Origin: an uncultured Ruminococcus sp.
GTDB taxonomy: Bacteria; Bacillota; Clostridia; Oscillospirales; Acutalibacteraceae
Reading direction: 5' to 3'
Assembly: GCA_902785365.1 (NCBI GenBank)
Contig: CACZYC010000004.1
Location: forward strand, 29,731-93,730
Length of the DNA: 64,000 bases
Below are positions 24,971 through 34,635 of the stretch, in pieces. Made by a program: the position numbers and the translations under genes. The notes under the pieces were generated by a model. The model made no database searches, was not told where the DNA came from, and saw only the letters and a program-made list of their open reading frames with translations. Each line of letters opens with the position of its first letter. Position 1 is the stretch's first letter.

Positions 24971-27664
24971 TTATTTGAGAGCGTCGATAGCCGCCTGAAT
25001 CAAAGCGATTTGCTCGCGCTCTTTCTCGGCTTGTCCCTTAACCTTTTCTACAACAGCGGCGGGGGCCTTTGACACAAAGCCTTGATTATTCAGTTTGCCC
25101 TCGCTCTGCGCAAGACGTTTTTTGACGGACTCAAGCTCTTTGTTGAGGCGTTCGAGTTCCGCCTTTTTGTCTACAAGCTCGTCCATCGGGATATAAATCT
25201 TCGCGTCAGCGGTAACAACGTTGACAGCTCCGTCAATGTCAAAGCTTTCACCGACCTCAACCTCGCTCGCGGAAGCAAGACGGCAGATAAACTGACTGCC
25301 CTGCTCGAAAACTTCGGGAAGTTTTGTGGCGATATATACCTTGGCTTTCTTTGACGGTGGAACATTCATTTCCGCTCGGCGGTTACGGATTCCTCTTATG
25401 GCTTCCATAATCTTTTCCATACTGCTTACAGCCTCGGGGAAGTTGAGCTTCTCGTCATAGGACGGGTACTCGGCAAGCATAACCGTGTCGCCGTTCGCGG
25501 GCAGAGTCTGCCAGATTTCCTCGGTGATGTAAGGCATAAAGGGATGAAGCAGTCTGAGGATTTTCTCGAGAGTCCACAGGAGAACCTGACGGGCGTTCTG
25601 AGCGGTTTCGCCCTCGCTTTGGAGTCTGGACTTGGTGAGCTCAATGTACCAGTCACAGAAGCAATCCCAGATGAAGTCGTAAATCTTCTGAACAGCTACG
25701 CCCAGCTCAAATTTCTCGAGATTTTCGTTTATTTCTTTAGCGACGCTGTTGAGGGTGGAAACAATCCATTTATCCTCGGTAGCGAGCTCATCGGGGAGCT
25801 CGTTTTTAACATCGAAGTCATCGATATTCATATGAACAAAACGGCTGGCGTTCCAAAGCTTGTTGGCGAAGTTCGCGCAGGCTTCAACTCTCTTTTCGGA
25901 GAAACGCATATCGTTGCCCGGGGAGTTGCCCGTCGCGAGGAAGAACCTCAGCGCGTCGGCGCCGTACTTGTCGATAATTTCGAGCGGGTCAATACCGTTG
26001 CCGAGGGATTTACTCATCTTTACACCGTTTTGGTCACGAACAATACCGTGGATAAATACGGTCTTGAACGGAGCCATATCCGTGTGCTCAACGGCGGAGA
26101 AAATCATTCTCGCAACCCAGAAGAATATGATGTCATAACCCGTAACGAGAGTATCTGTCGGGTAGAAATACTCTAAATCAGCCGTTTTCTCAGGCCACCC
26201 GAGAGTGGAGAACGGCCACAGAGCGGAGCTGAACCAGGTATCGAGAGTGTCCTCGTCCTGGCTGAGATGTGTACATCCGCACTTGGGACACTTGTCGGGA
26301 GCGTTTTTGTCCACAATAACCTCGCCGCACTCGTCGCAGTAGTAGGCGGGAATACGGTGTCCCCACCAAAGCTGACGGCTGATACACCAGTCTTTGATGT
26401 TCTCCATCCAATGATAATATATTTTGTCGAAACGTTCGGGAATAAACTTTGTTTCGCCGTTCTTTACCGCCTCGATAGCGGGCCCCGCAAGGGGTTTCAT
26501 CTTTACAAACCACTGCTTTGAAACCATAGGCTCAATTGTGGTGTGACAGCGGTAGCAAGTGCCGACGTCGTGAGTTAAGTCCTCAACCTCTTTGAGAGCG
26601 CCGCAGGCTTTTAAATCCTCAAGGATTGCCTTGCGGGCTTCAATTGTAGTCATACCCGCGTACTTGCCGCAGTCGAGAACCTCGGGCTCATTCTCGGCAA
26701 GGTTGCCCTTAGCCTTCATTTCCTCGTACTCGGCTACGTCCTTTGCGCCCGTCATATGTCCGTCATATGTGAAACAGCGGACTATGGGAAGATTGCAGCG
26801 CTGACCTACCTCAAAGTCGTTGGGGTCGTGGGCGGGAGTGATTTTTACTACGCCCGTGCCTTTTTCCATATCGGCGTGCTCGTCGCATACAATCGGGATT
26901 TCCTTGTTCAGAAGCGGGAGGATAGCGTGACACCCGTGCAGGTGCTTGTAACGCTCGTCCTCGGCGTTAATCGCTACGGCTGTATCGCCGAGCATAGTCT
27001 CGGGACGGGTTGTCGCGAGTTCAAGATACTCGCCCGTTTCCTTAACCTGATAGAGCAAATGCCAAAAGTGACCGTTCTGCTCCTCGTACTCAACCTCGGC
27101 GTCCGAGATGGATGTTCCGCAGTGCGGACACCAGTTGACCATACGGTTGCCGCGGTAAATTTTCTTGTCACGGTAGAGCTTTACAAAAACCTCTTTGACG
27201 GCTTCCGAGCAGCCTTCGTCCATTGTGAAGCGTTCTCTCTGCCAATCGCAGGAGGAGCCGAGCTTCTTGAGCTGTTCGGTGATACGTCCGCCGTACTCAC
27301 GTTTCCATTCCCACGCTCTCTCGAGGAATTTTTCTCTGCCGAGGTCGTCCTTTGTCACGCCTTCCTTGCGCATAGCCTCAACGATTTTAGCCTCCGTAGC
27401 GATTGAGGCGTGGTCTGTACCCGGGAGCCACAGAGCGGAGCAGCCCTGCATTCTTCTCCAACGGATGAGGATGTCCTGCAAGGTTTCGTCCAGAGCGTGT
27501 CCCATATGAAGCTGTCCCGTGATGTTCGGGGGCGGCATTACGATTGTGTAGGGCTTTTTGTCCTTGTCCACCTCAGCGTGGAAGTAGTTTCCCTTTACCC
27601 AAAAGTCATAAATCCTGTCCTCAAACTCACGTGGAGAGTAAGCTTTAGCCATTTCTTTTGCCAT
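24971..27664 (-). CDS. valS: Valyl-tRNA synthetase
   Basis: The 897-residue class I synthetase has [20 protein letters not shown] (HIGH, about 43-62), an editing domain, the zinc-ribbon-like pairs CDECGE and CPKCGC in the middle, [12 protein letters not shown] (KMSKS) and a C-terminal coiled coil ([17 protein letters not shown]). It charges tRNA-Val. The start has AGGAGG 7 nt upstream. Expression is controlled by the T-box leader at 27690-27915. Confidence 0.97.
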   Translation of the reverse strand: MAKEMAKAYSPREFEDRIYDFWVKGNYFHAEVDKDKKPYTIVMPPPNITGQLHMGHALDETLQDILIRWRRMQGCSALWLPGTDHASIATEAKIVEAMRKEGVTKDDLGREKFLERAWEWKREYGGRITEQLKKLGSSCDWQRERFTMDEGCSEAVKEVFVKLYRDKKIYRGNRMVNWCPHCGTSISDAEVEYEEQNGHFWHLLYQVKETGEYLELATTRPETMLGDTAVAINAEDERYKHLHGCHAILPLLNKEIPIVCDEHADMEKGTGVVKITPAHDPNDFEVGQRCNLPIVRCFTYDGHMTGAKDVAEYEEMKAKGNLAENEPEVLDCGKYAGMTTIEARKAILEDLKACGALKEVEDLTHDVGTCYRCHTTIEPMVSKQWFVKMKPLAGPAIEAVKNGETKFIPERFDKIYYHWMENIKDWCISRQLWWGHRIPAYYCDECGEVIVDKNAPDKCPKCGCTHLSQDEDTLDTWFSSALWPFSTLGWPEKTADLEYFYPTDTLVTGYDIIFFWVARMIFSAVEHTDMAPFKTVFIHGIVRDQNGVKMSKSLGNGIDPLEIIDKYGADALRFFLATGNSPGNDMRFSEKRVEACANFANKLWNASRFVHMNIDDFDVKNELPDELATEDKWIVSTLNSVAKEINENLEKFELGVAVQKIYDFIWDCFCDWYIELTKSRLQSEGETAQNARQVLLWTLEKILRLLHPFMPYITEEIWQTLPANGDTVMLAEYPSYDEKLNFPEAVSSMEKIMEAIRGIRNRRAEMNVPPSKKAKVYIATKLPEVFEQGSQFICRLASASEVEVGESFDIDGAVNVVTADAKIYIPMDELVDKKAELERLNKELESVKKRLAQSEGKLNNQGFVSKAPAAVVEKVKGQAEKEREQIALIQAAIDALK

Positions 27665-27689
27665 TTTGATTCCTCCTGATTATACAAAA

Positions 27690-27915
27690 AGCCCCGAGCA
27701 AACGCTCGGGGCGAACAATGTCCGTGGTACCACCCAAGTTCGATAATAATATCGCACTCAATTCCTTAACGCGGAAAACGTCGAAGCCTACTGTCAGTTC
27801 AGCCCCGCGGCTCACGGGCTACATCGAACACATCCTCACGGGGACTTTCACCTGCCGTCCTCTCTCTTTGCTTTGGATTGCGCCGACCTCCCGATCATTG
27901 CCTTTGAATATCGAA
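27690..27915 (-). promoter_or_regulatory. T-box riboswitch of valS
   Basis: On the minus strand the leader contains an AGAGAG stretch of stem I, the T-box antiterminator sequence GGGTGGTACCACGGACA (around 27735-27719) and a strong terminator GCCCCGAGCG..CGCTCGGGGC followed by TTTTT, just before the valS ribosome site. T-box leaders read uncharged tRNA: pairing with the NCCA end favours the antiterminator. A GTA triplet in GATGTAGCCC (around 27825) is a candidate valine specifier; its place in stem I was not folded exactly. Confidence 0.93.
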
Positions 27916-27919
27916 AATT

Positions 27920-27948
27920 ATTTTATCACAGTGCCTGTGTGTTGTCAA
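27920..27948 (-). promoter_or_regulatory. valS promoter
   Basis: A consensus TTGACA (27948-27943), 17 bp, TAAAAT (27925-27920) lies directly upstream of the T-box leader. The -35 hexamer contains the TGA stop codon of the upstream ABC gene. Confidence 0.85.
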
Positions 27949-29681
27949 GAATCAGCGAATTGCGAATTGTACAAATTATAATAATATCCTTTTCTGCTGA
28001 GCAATTCTTTATGAGTACCCTGTTCAACGATATTGCCGTCGTTCATAACAAGAATGATATCGCTTTCCTTAATCGTGGACAGACGGTGCGCTACAATGAA
28101 ACTTGTCCTGCCCTTCATCAGCTTTTTGAACGCCTTTTGAACTCTTATTTCGGTGAGGGTGTCTATTGACGAAGTCGCCTCGTCGAGAATGAGCACGGGC
28201 GGGTCAAGAACCATAGCCCTCGCGATGCAAAGAAGCTGCTTTTGTCCGGCGGAAAGGTTATCGGCATTCTCGCTGAGCTTTGTGTTGTAGCCGTCGGGCA
28301 TTTTGCGAATAAAGCTGTGAGCGTAGGACATCTTTGCCGCCGCGATAATCTCCTCGTCCGAAGCGGCGGGATTGCCGTAGCGCAGGTTGTCCATAATCGT
28401 ACCCGAGAACAGCCAGCTGTCCTGAAGCACCATACCGAAGTTTTGGCGAAGCACATCCCTGTTAATATCTTTCGCGGGTATACCGTCGAGCAGAATCTCG
28501 CCGCTGTCAACCTCGTAAAAACGCATAATCAGGTTGATAAGCGTCGTTTTTCCGCAGCCCGTGGGGCCGACTATCGCTACCTGCTCTCCGCTTTTAACTT
28601 TGAGTGAAAAGTTTTTGATAAGCTCTTTGTCGGGAGTGTAAGAGAAGCAGACGTCCCTGAACTCCAGCCCGCCTTCAGCCTTGTCATAACGCCGTTTTCC
28701 GCTCTCGTCGGGTTCGCTTTCGGCGTGAAGGGTGTCAAAAACTCTGTCACCCGCCGCCAGCGCCGTCTGAATCTGAGTGAGTACTCCCGTAACCTCGTTA
28801 AAAGGTTTTGTGTATTGGTTGGCATAGGTCAGAAAACAGGCAAGTCCGCCGATTGTAAGCTGTCCCATAAATGCCGTAAGAACCGACAGCGCGCCGATTA
28901 TACCCGTCACGGCGTAGACCATATTGTTTACAAAACGCGTGCTCGGGTTCGCGAGAGCTCCCGCAAACTGGGCTTTGAGCCCAACTTTGAACAGTTTTTT
29001 ATTATATACCTCAAACTCCTTTGCGGAGCGTTCCTCATAGGCAAAGGCTTTGACAACCTTCTGATTTCCGACAATCTCCTCAACATATGAGCTGATCTCT
29101 CCCTGGAGCTGCTGCTGACCGCGGAAACTTCTGGCGCACATCTTGCCGATAATCGCCGCGACAAGCACCGACATCGGGGTAAGCACTACCACAATCAAAG
29201 CGATATAAGCGTTGATCGCAAGCATAAACAGAAGCGTGCCCACAATTGTTATCATACCCGAAAACAGCTTGGTAATTACCTGCGAAAGTCCGTCGCCTAT
29301 CGCCTCAACATCGTTTGTGATTCGGCTGATTATATCGCCGTGAGCATTGGAGTCAATATCCTTCAGGGACAGAGTGTTGAGCTTTTTGAAAACGTCATCT
29401 CTCAAATCTCGAACCGTACGCGCGCAGACAACATTCACGCAATAGTTCATAAGCCACTGGAACACGGCGATTAAAGCTATCAGCGCCAGAATAATTACTG
29501 CTACTCGTCCGATTTCGCCGAAATCTACCGCGCCTTTGCCGACCATATAATCTATAGCTTCGCCCACGAGCACGGGAATATAAAGCGAAAATCCCACGCT
29601 GACCGCCGCGCATAACAGCGACAAAATAAGTATTAACCGATAACGGCGGGTATATCTGAGAAGGTTCTTTACAGTTCTCAT
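27945..29681 (-). CDS. ABC exporter half-transporter, catalytic-site subunit
   Basis: The 578-residue protein has an N-terminal six-helix exporter domain and a C-terminal ATPase. Walker A is GPTGCGKTT, Walker B ends LILDEATSSID with the catalytic Glu, and the signature is LSAGQ, not LSGGQ. Its partner (29678-31393) has the reverse pattern: normal signature FSGGQ but Asp instead of the catalytic Glu. This is the classic arrangement of heterodimeric type IV exporters such as BmrCD or TM287/288, with one working and one degenerate ATP site. The two genes overlap by 4 bp. Substrate unknown; drugs or lipids are typical. The stop codon lies in the -35 box of valS. Confidence 0.92.
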   Translation of the reverse strand: MRTVKNLLRYTRRYRLILILSLLCAAVSVGFSLYIPVLVGEAIDYMVGKGAVDFGEIGRVAVIILALIALIAVFQWLMNYCVNVVCARTVRDLRDDVFKKLNTLSLKDIDSNAHGDIISRITNDVEAIGDGLSQVITKLFSGMITIVGTLLFMLAINAYIALIVVVLTPMSVLVAAIIGKMCARSFRGQQQLQGEISSYVEEIVGNQKVVKAFAYEERSAKEFEVYNKKLFKVGLKAQFAGALANPSTRFVNNMVYAVTGIIGALSVLTAFMGQLTIGGLACFLTYANQYTKPFNEVTGVLTQIQTALAAGDRVFDTLHAESEPDESGKRRYDKAEGGLEFRDVCFSYTPDKELIKNFSLKVKSGEQVAIVGPTGCGKTTLINLIMRFYEVDSGEILLDGIPAKDINRDVLRQNFGMVLQDSWLFSGTIMDNLRYGNPAASDEEIIAAAKMSYAHSFIRKMPDGYNTKLSENADNLSAGQKQLLCIARAMVLDPPVLILDEATSSIDTLTEIRVQKAFKKLMKGRTSFIVAHRLSTIKESDIILVMNDGNIVEQGTHKELLSRKGYYYNLYNSQFADS

Positions 29682-31393
29682 ATTCCCGCCTCCTCAGAGC
29701 TGAGCTGAGATAAGCATATCTCACGGTACGCGGGGCAGTTTTCAAGGAGCTCTTTGTGAGTTCCCTCTCCCTCAAGCCTGCCGTCCTCCAGCACAAGTAT
29801 TTTGTCGGCGTTCATAATCGTTGAACAGCGCTGAGTTACGATTATAACCGTGCAATCCTCAGCGTCAAGGATGTTCTTTCTCACGGCCTTTTCCGTAGCG
29901 AAATCCAGCGCGGAGAAGCTGTCGTCGAGCATAATAAGCTTTGGCGCGCCTACCAGCGCGCGGGCGATACACAGCCTCTGCCTTTGTCCTCCCGAAAAGT
30001 TAAGACCGCCCTGTGATACTTCCCTGTCCGGGCTTTTCACAAACTCCGCGGCATGAGCTTTTTCAAGCGCGCGCCAAATCTCGTCGTCCGTCGCGTCGGG
30101 ATTCTGCCACAGCATATTTGAGCGGATTGTTCCGCTGAACAGCACCGATTTCTGAGGTACTTCGCCTATATTCGAACGCAGCTGTGCGAAGGGGTATTCC
30201 CTGACGTTTACGCCGTCGACAAGCACCTCTCCCGACCGCGTATCATAATAGCGGTTAATCAGACTGAGCAGTGTGCTCTTGCCCGAACCCGTCGTGCCGA
30301 TGATGCCGACAACCGTGTTTTTCTCTATCTTAAAGCTGATGTTTTCAAGTTCCCTGTCACCTTCGCCGTAGGAAAAGCTGACGTTTTTGAACTCAACTTT
30401 GGGCGCGTTCTCAGCAGATGTAACCTCTGTGTGATTCAGCTCCTTTACAGAGGGCTCTGTCTCAAATACGTCGTTTATTCTTGAAGCGCTCGCCGAACCT
30501 CTGGAGAGAAGAACCACCAAATCCGCGAGAACTATCATCGCGAGCAGAATCTGCGTCATATAGCTTGTAAGCGCGACAATATCACCCGAAAGCAAAACTC
30601 CCGAGTTGACCTGTTTTCCGCCGAAGTAAAGTATGAGAACCACCGCCGAGTAAGCCACAACATATGTCGCGGGATTCAGCAGCGCCGAAAGCCTGCCCAC
30701 TCTGACTGAGGTTTTCGCGAGCTGTTCTGTTTGTTTTTCAAAATTATTTTCCTGTTGTTTCTGTTTTGAGAACGCCCGGATTACTCTGTTTCCGCTGAGA
30801 TTCTCGCGCGAGAGCAGTGAGATTCTGTCCAGCGCCGCCTGAATTTTCTTGTAGAAAGGCAGGGATTTTGTCATAACAAGATAGAGTATCACTCCTATTA
30901 TGACCGCCGCCGCAAAGAAAATCAACGATATTTTAAGGTCGATAAAGCACGCCATAACAAGCGCGCCGATAATAAGGAAAGGAGCTCTCAGCAAGAGGCG
31001 CATTGTCATCGCGATATTTGCCTGAACGGCGTTGATATCGCTGGTCATTCTGGTGATGAGCGCGGGCGCGCCGAGCTCGTCAAGCTCCCTGTGAGACAGT
31101 GTTCCGATATGTTTAAACAGAGCCGAACGTATTTTTGTGCCCGCTCCCTGCGAGGTGTAGGACGCCATATACTGGCACACAAGCGCCGAACTCAGCCCGA
31201 CAACTCCCAATAAAACAAGAACCGCGCCCATTTTCAGGACGTAGTCTGTGTTTTGCTTGAGTATTCCGTTGTTGATGATTTCCGCCATTACAAGCGGAGC
31301 AAACAGCTCCAGAACAGCCTCGAACAGCTTACACAGCGGTCCGATAATCAGCTGCTTCTTGTAAGGTGACAGAAAGCGTCTGAGTTTCAACAT
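29678..31393 (-). CDS. ABC exporter half-transporter, degenerate-site subunit
   Basis: The 571-residue protein has a six-helix exporter domain (about 1-310) and an ATPase domain with Walker A GTTGSGKST, signature FSGGQRQRLCIARAL and Walker B LIMLDDSFSALD. The second D stands where the catalytic Glu belongs, marking the non-hydrolysing site of a heterodimer. Its 3' end overlaps the start of the partner gene by 4 bp, so both are made together. The ribosome site is weak (AGG, about 11 nt upstream). Confidence 0.92.
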   Translation of the reverse strand: MLKLRRFLSPYKKQLIIGPLCKLFEAVLELFAPLVMAEIINNGILKQNTDYVLKMGAVLVLLGVVGLSSALVCQYMASYTSQGAGTKIRSALFKHIGTLSHRELDELGAPALITRMTSDINAVQANIAMTMRLLLRAPFLIIGALVMACFIDLKISLIFFAAAVIIGVILYLVMTKSLPFYKKIQAALDRISLLSRENLSGNRVIRAFSKQKQQENNFEKQTEQLAKTSVRVGRLSALLNPATYVVAYSAVVLILYFGGKQVNSGVLLSGDIVALTSYMTQILLAMIVLADLVVLLSRGSASASRINDVFETEPSVKELNHTEVTSAENAPKVEFKNVSFSYGEGDRELENISFKIEKNTVVGIIGTTGSGKSTLLSLINRYYDTRSGEVLVDGVNVREYPFAQLRSNIGEVPQKSVLFSGTIRSNMLWQNPDATDDEIWRALEKAHAAEFVKSPDREVSQGGLNFSGGQRQRLCIARALVGAPKLIMLDDSFSALDFATEKAVRKNILDAEDCTVIIVTQRCSTIMNADKILVLEDGRLEGEGTHKELLENCPAYREICLSQLSSEEAGI

Positions 31394-31436
31394 AATATAT
31401 CGTACCTGTCAGCGCGCTTTAAAGCGCGGCTTGTTT

Positions 31437-31871
31437 TTACTCCTCTTCGTTTTCTTCTTCCTCGACAGTAATATTACTTATGGTAATCTTATAATTGTCA
31501 TTTTCCAGTCGTTTATCCCGTCGTTCTTTCTTTTTTTGCTCGATGTTGCTCTTGTATACCATATCGCCGATAAAACATCCCAGCATACCTACAATAAGGT
31601 AAATAAACACATATACAGCCCAGTGATAGAAGTGACTGTAAATCAGCACACTGCCGATGTAGATTATCGGAGCTATAAGCGGGAACGTAAAATCCACCCC
31701 GTGCTTCCACGAGTAGATAAGCCCCGACAACAGCGCTGTGGCGGGGAAAACAAACTGGTATTCTATTGCGTCGTACTTATAGTTTTCGCCCTGAAAGAAT
31801 ATCGGCATAACAAGGTAAATCAGCGCGATAACCACAGCGAAAACCATATATCGTTTAACAAGTTTTTTCAT
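31437..31871 (-). CDS. Hypothetical membrane protein
   Basis: The 144-residue protein has four predicted membrane segments (about 8-27, 43-53, 62-82 and 86-106) and a charged, Glu-rich C-terminal tail (NITVEEEENEEE). The start has a GTGAG site. An antisense frame of nearly equal length exists but lacks membrane logic and a ribosome site. It lies upstream of the ABC exporter pair on the same strand, 43 nt away, and may share their transcript. A GC hairpin lies in the space between. Family not recognised. Confidence 0.7.
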   Translation of the reverse strand: MKKLVKRYMVFAVVIALIYLVMPIFFQGENYKYDAIEYQFVFPATALLSGLIYSWKHGVDFTFPLIAPIIYIGSVLIYSHFYHWAVYVFIYLIVGMLGCFIGDMVYKSNIEQKKKERRDKRLENDNYKITISNITVEEEENEEE

Positions 31872-31941
31872 ATTTAACTCACTTCAGTTCAGAAATATCC
31901 GAACGTAATTATCGTTTAGCAATATTATTATAAACCATTAC

Positions 31942-31970
31942 TTTACTCAATGCAAGATTTATTGTATTAT
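31942..31970 (+). promoter_or_regulatory. Promoter of the dehydrogenase gene
   Basis: TTTACT (31942-31947), 17 bp, TATTAT (31965-31970), 18 bp upstream of the ATG at 31989 and so very close to the start. Confidence 0.5.
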
Positions 31971-31988
31971 ATTTAAAGAGGTGATTGT

Positions 31989-32951
31989 ATGAAAATTATC
32001 CTGACCGACGCCAAGACCGTAACTCAGGGCGACTTGTCACTTGAACCGCTGAAAGAGTTCGGCGAGGTTGTCGTGTATGAGCTTACAGACTATGACGAAA
32101 TAGCCGATAGAGTGCGCGACGCCGACGCGATAATCTGCAACAAAACTCCGCTCAACGAGGACACCCTGCGGCTGGCTTCTCAACTGAAATACATCGGGCT
32201 CTTCGCCACGGGCTATAACAATATAGACACAGACTACTGCGATAAGACGGGAATAACCGTGTGCAACGCGGGTTCATACAGCAGCGACGCCGTTTGCCAG
32301 CACACTTTCGCGCTGATACTTGAATGTATGAACCGTATCGGCGATTACAGCAGTTTTGTCGCTGAGGGCAACTGGAAAAAGAGCAAGACTTTTTCCCCGT
32401 TCGTTTTCCCTCTGAGCGAACTTGCGGGCAAAACTCTGGGCATAGTCGGCTACGGCAATATTGGCAAGGCTGTCGGAAAGGTCGCCAAAGCCTTTAATAT
32501 GAACGTGTTGGCGTACAAGCGCAATCCCGACAAAAACTCAGACGTAACATTCGCCGATTTTGATACCGTTCTCAGTGAAAGCGACATCATTACCGTGCAT
32601 TGTCCTCTGAACGAGAGCTCCTACAGGCTTTTTGATGAAAAAGCTTTCGCTAAAATGAAAAACGGCGCAATCTTTATCAACACCGCAAGGGGCGCGATTA
32701 TGGACGAAATTGCCCTCAAGAACGCTCTCGAAAGCGGAAAACTCGCCTACGCGGGAATAGATGTGCTGGAAATTGAACCTATGGACAAGGACTGTCCCAT
32801 CTGCGGCGTCAAAAACTGTTTTATAACCCCGCATATCGCGTGGGCTCCTATGGAAACCCGCGAAAGACTTATGGGAATTGTGTGCGATAACCTGAGATAT
32901 TTTTTGTCAGGCTCGCCGAAAAATGTTGTAAATCATCCCAACCTGTGTTAA
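31989..32951 (+). CDS. D-2-hydroxyacid dehydrogenase, NAD-dependent
   Basis: The 320-residue protein belongs to the D-isomer-specific 2-hydroxyacid dehydrogenase family. The NAD-binding motif is GIVGYGNIGKAVG (about 150-162). The catalytic residues are visible: Arg in INTARGAIMDE, Glu in the DVLEIEPM segment and His in ITPHIAW. It reduces 2-oxoacids or oxidises D-2-hydroxyacids in the cytoplasm. The sequence is closest in feel to glycerate/hydroxypyruvate reductases, but substrate cannot be fixed from sequence. The ribosome site AGAGGTG is good. Confidence 0.92.
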   Translation: MKIILTDAKTVTQGDLSLEPLKEFGEVVVYELTDYDEIADRVRDADAIICNKTPLNEDTLRLASQLKYIGLFATGYNNIDTDYCDKTGITVCNAGSYSSDAVCQHTFALILECMNRIGDYSSFVAEGNWKKSKTFSPFVFPLSELAGKTLGIVGYGNIGKAVGKVAKAFNMNVLAYKRNPDKNSDVTFADFDTVLSESDIITVHCPLNESSYRLFDEKAFAKMKNGAIFINTARGAIMDEIALKNALESGKLAYAGIDVLEIEPMDKDCPICGVKNCFITPHIAWAPMETRERLMGIVCDNLRYFLSGSPKNVVNHPNLC

Positions 32952-32997
32952 AATGCTATGGTAGATAAACTAAAAAAGCTCTGATTCAGAGGTATAT

Positions 32998-33726
32998 ATG
33001 AAAAAATTATTTATTATTCTGTTAGCCGCCTTCACGGCTGTTCTGTTCGCCTCCTGCGGCGAAGAGGAAAAACCCGCCCCAAAAAATGACAGCGTGGTAA
33101 TACAGATAACCAGCAGAGAAGCCGGCGGCATAGACGACGAAGTGAAAATCAAAGAGGAAGCCGTAGTAGTCAAGAGTAAAAAATCCACACAGGCAACAGA
33201 GCCCGAAGATTCCACCGAACCGACCACCGCGAAGAAGAAGAAAAAAAAGAAAAACACAACTCTGAGCAACCTTCCCACTCAGGGCGACGTTAACCCGAAC
33301 CCTCCCGCGCAGGTCACAACTGCTCCCAACGGCAGTTTCAGCGACGCTGATTTAAAGTTCTGCTATAAGAACTCGTATATCTGTCTTGACGACAGTATTG
33401 ACAAAGCCGAAAAAATTCTGGGTGATGATATCGGCGCGGACGAGTTCTCCAAAAACAAAACTTCTTATGATTTTGACGGCGTAACAATCATTACATATCA
33501 GTCCGGCGACGACGAAAAGATTGAGCAGATTACCGTCACGGATGACACAATAGTTACCAAAAAAGGCGTCAAGGTCGGTATGTACGGCACTCAGCTGCGC
33601 ACCGTGTACGGCGTTCCGACCAAAAAATCGGAAACCGCATATGAATATTCAAAAGGCAATATGTCGCTGACTTTCAACCTTCAGAACAATGTAATCGCTT
33701 CTTATACCTATAATCTCAAACATTAG
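32998..33726 (+). CDS. Predicted lipoprotein
   Basis: The 242-residue protein has a lipoprotein signal peptide with lipobox LFASC (Cys at about residue 19), so it should be diacylated and held on the outer face of the membrane. A Lys/Thr/Glu-rich, low-complexity linker (about 25-115, with a run of eight Lys) leads to a C-terminal domain (about 116-242) of alternating short strands (KNKTSYDFDGVTIITYQSG, KVGMYGTQLRTVYGVP). That domain resembles small beta-alpha folds seen in clostridial lipoproteins of unknown function. It starts 46 nt after the dehydrogenase gene. Confidence 0.8.
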   Translation: MKKLFIILLAAFTAVLFASCGEEEKPAPKNDSVVIQITSREAGGIDDEVKIKEEAVVVKSKKSTQATEPEDSTEPTTAKKKKKKKNTTLSNLPTQGDVNPNPPAQVTTAPNGSFSDADLKFCYKNSYICLDDSIDKAEKILGDDIGADEFSKNKTSYDFDGVTIITYQSGDDEKIEQITVTDDTIVTKKGVKVGMYGTQLRTVYGVPTKKSETAYEYSKGNMSLTFNLQNNVIASYTYNLKH

Positions 33727-33738
33727 TTAAATTTGGTA

Positions 33739-33767
33739 TTGATTTAAAATTTTAAATGTGTTATTAT
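33739..33767 (+). promoter_or_regulatory. tRNA-Thr promoter
   Basis: TTGATT (33739-33744), 17 bp, TATTAT (33762-33767), 29 bp upstream of the tRNA. Confidence 0.6.
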
Positions 33768-33796
33768 ATCATACGGACGTAAAAATCCGTGTGCGC

Positions 33797-33872
<76 letters not shown>

Positions 33873-33874
33873 TA

Positions 33875-33910
33875 AATAAGAGGTACCCAAACAGGGTGCC
33901 TCTTATTTTT
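33875..33910 (+). terminator. tRNA-Thr terminator
   Basis: AATAAGAGGTACCC pairs with GGGTGCCTCTTATT (one G-T pair), followed by TTT. Related hairpins follow each later copy of the tRNA 3' end. Confidence 0.85.
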
Positions 33911-34109
33911 CGACTATAAAGAGATTATAGGCAGGCTCGAACAGGGCGTGCCAAGGATGAGGCGCGAAGCCGCCGAAATCCGAAGGTAAAAACATTTCGG
34001 GGAAATGTTTTTAGCCCGCCGCGCAGATAAAACGTAATCTCTTTACGTGAACCCCACAAGCGAGGCAGGTGTTTTCAAATATACTAAACCTCGCCTATCA
34101 GCTCCATAG

Positions 34110-34143
34110 AAAAGAGGTACTCCACACGGAGTGCCTCTTTTTT
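34110..34143 (+). terminator. Terminator of tRNA-derived unit 1
   Basis: AAAAGAGGTACTCC pairs with GGAGTGCCTCTTTT, followed by T. It keeps the AGAGGTAC/GTGCCTCT stem of the tRNA terminator. Confidence 0.8.
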
Positions 34144-34341
34144 ACATCGAAACAGAGATTATAGGCAGGCTCGAACAGGGCGTGCCAAGGAATAAGCGTC
34201 AGCGAATTCCGCAGGTAAAAACATTTCGGGGAAATGTTTTTAACCCGCCGCGCAGATGAAACTATAATGTTTTACGTGAACCCCACAAGCGAGGCAGGCG
34301 TTTTCCAATATACTAAACCTCGCCTATCAGCTCCAAAAACG

Positions 34342-34366
34342 AAAAGCACCCTTCGGGGTGCTTTTT
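34342..34366 (+). terminator. Terminator of tRNA-derived unit 2
   Basis: AAAAGCACCC-TTCG-GGGTGCTTTTT, a classic intrinsic terminator. Confidence 0.85.
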
Positions 34367-34635
34367 GTTTATTCACGTATGCGTGAGATAGGCAGGCTCG
34401 AACAGGGCGGCCTCTATTCCCCTGATCCATATCGAATCCTGCTATCTTTTTAGTATATTATACCAATAGACAGAAAAAAGCGCGGATATGTGGTTATAGG
34501 GATTGAAAATACAGAGTTGCTATGGTAATATAAAAATGCGACATAATTTCATAATTCGCACAAAGACTAAGTGTGTGTTTTTACTCTTGGTAAAAATGCA
34601 CGCTCTGTAATCATACTAAACGGGGGTGTTATTTG

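Larger units (their letters stand above)
33927..34403. repeat. Tandem tRNA-Thr-derived units
   Basis: Three inverted copies of the tRNA T-arm (ATAGGCAGGCTCGAAC, exact over 16 nt) lie at 33927, 34161 and 34388, about 230 bp apart. Two direct copies of the tRNA 3' end (GCCTATCAGCTCCA, exact over 14 nt) lie at 34093 and 34322, each followed by its own terminator. Between them, each unit has a conserved core (GGTAAAAACATTTCGGGG.., 33986-34027 and 34213-34258) and a GAACCCCACAAGCGAGGCAG segment. Just after the first inverted T-arm, CCAAGGATG..CGC..GCCGCC matches the reverse complement of the anticodon and D arms, so it looks like a decayed inverted tRNA copy. No gene lies in 33873-34635. Confidence 0.8.

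Noticed and set aside
27950..27978. Possible heptamer array (CAATTCG) at the 3' end of the ABC gene
   Set aside because: Only two units are recognisable and they code for the conserved-looking end NLYNSQFADS.
31431..31877. 148-residue plus-strand frame
   Set aside because: It mirrors the membrane protein 31437-31871, which has membrane segments and a ribosome site.
33873..34420. Possible CRISPR array downstream of tRNA-Thr
   Set aside because: The repeats are about 230 bp apart, contain tRNA pieces and terminators, and have no short uniform spacers or cas genes.
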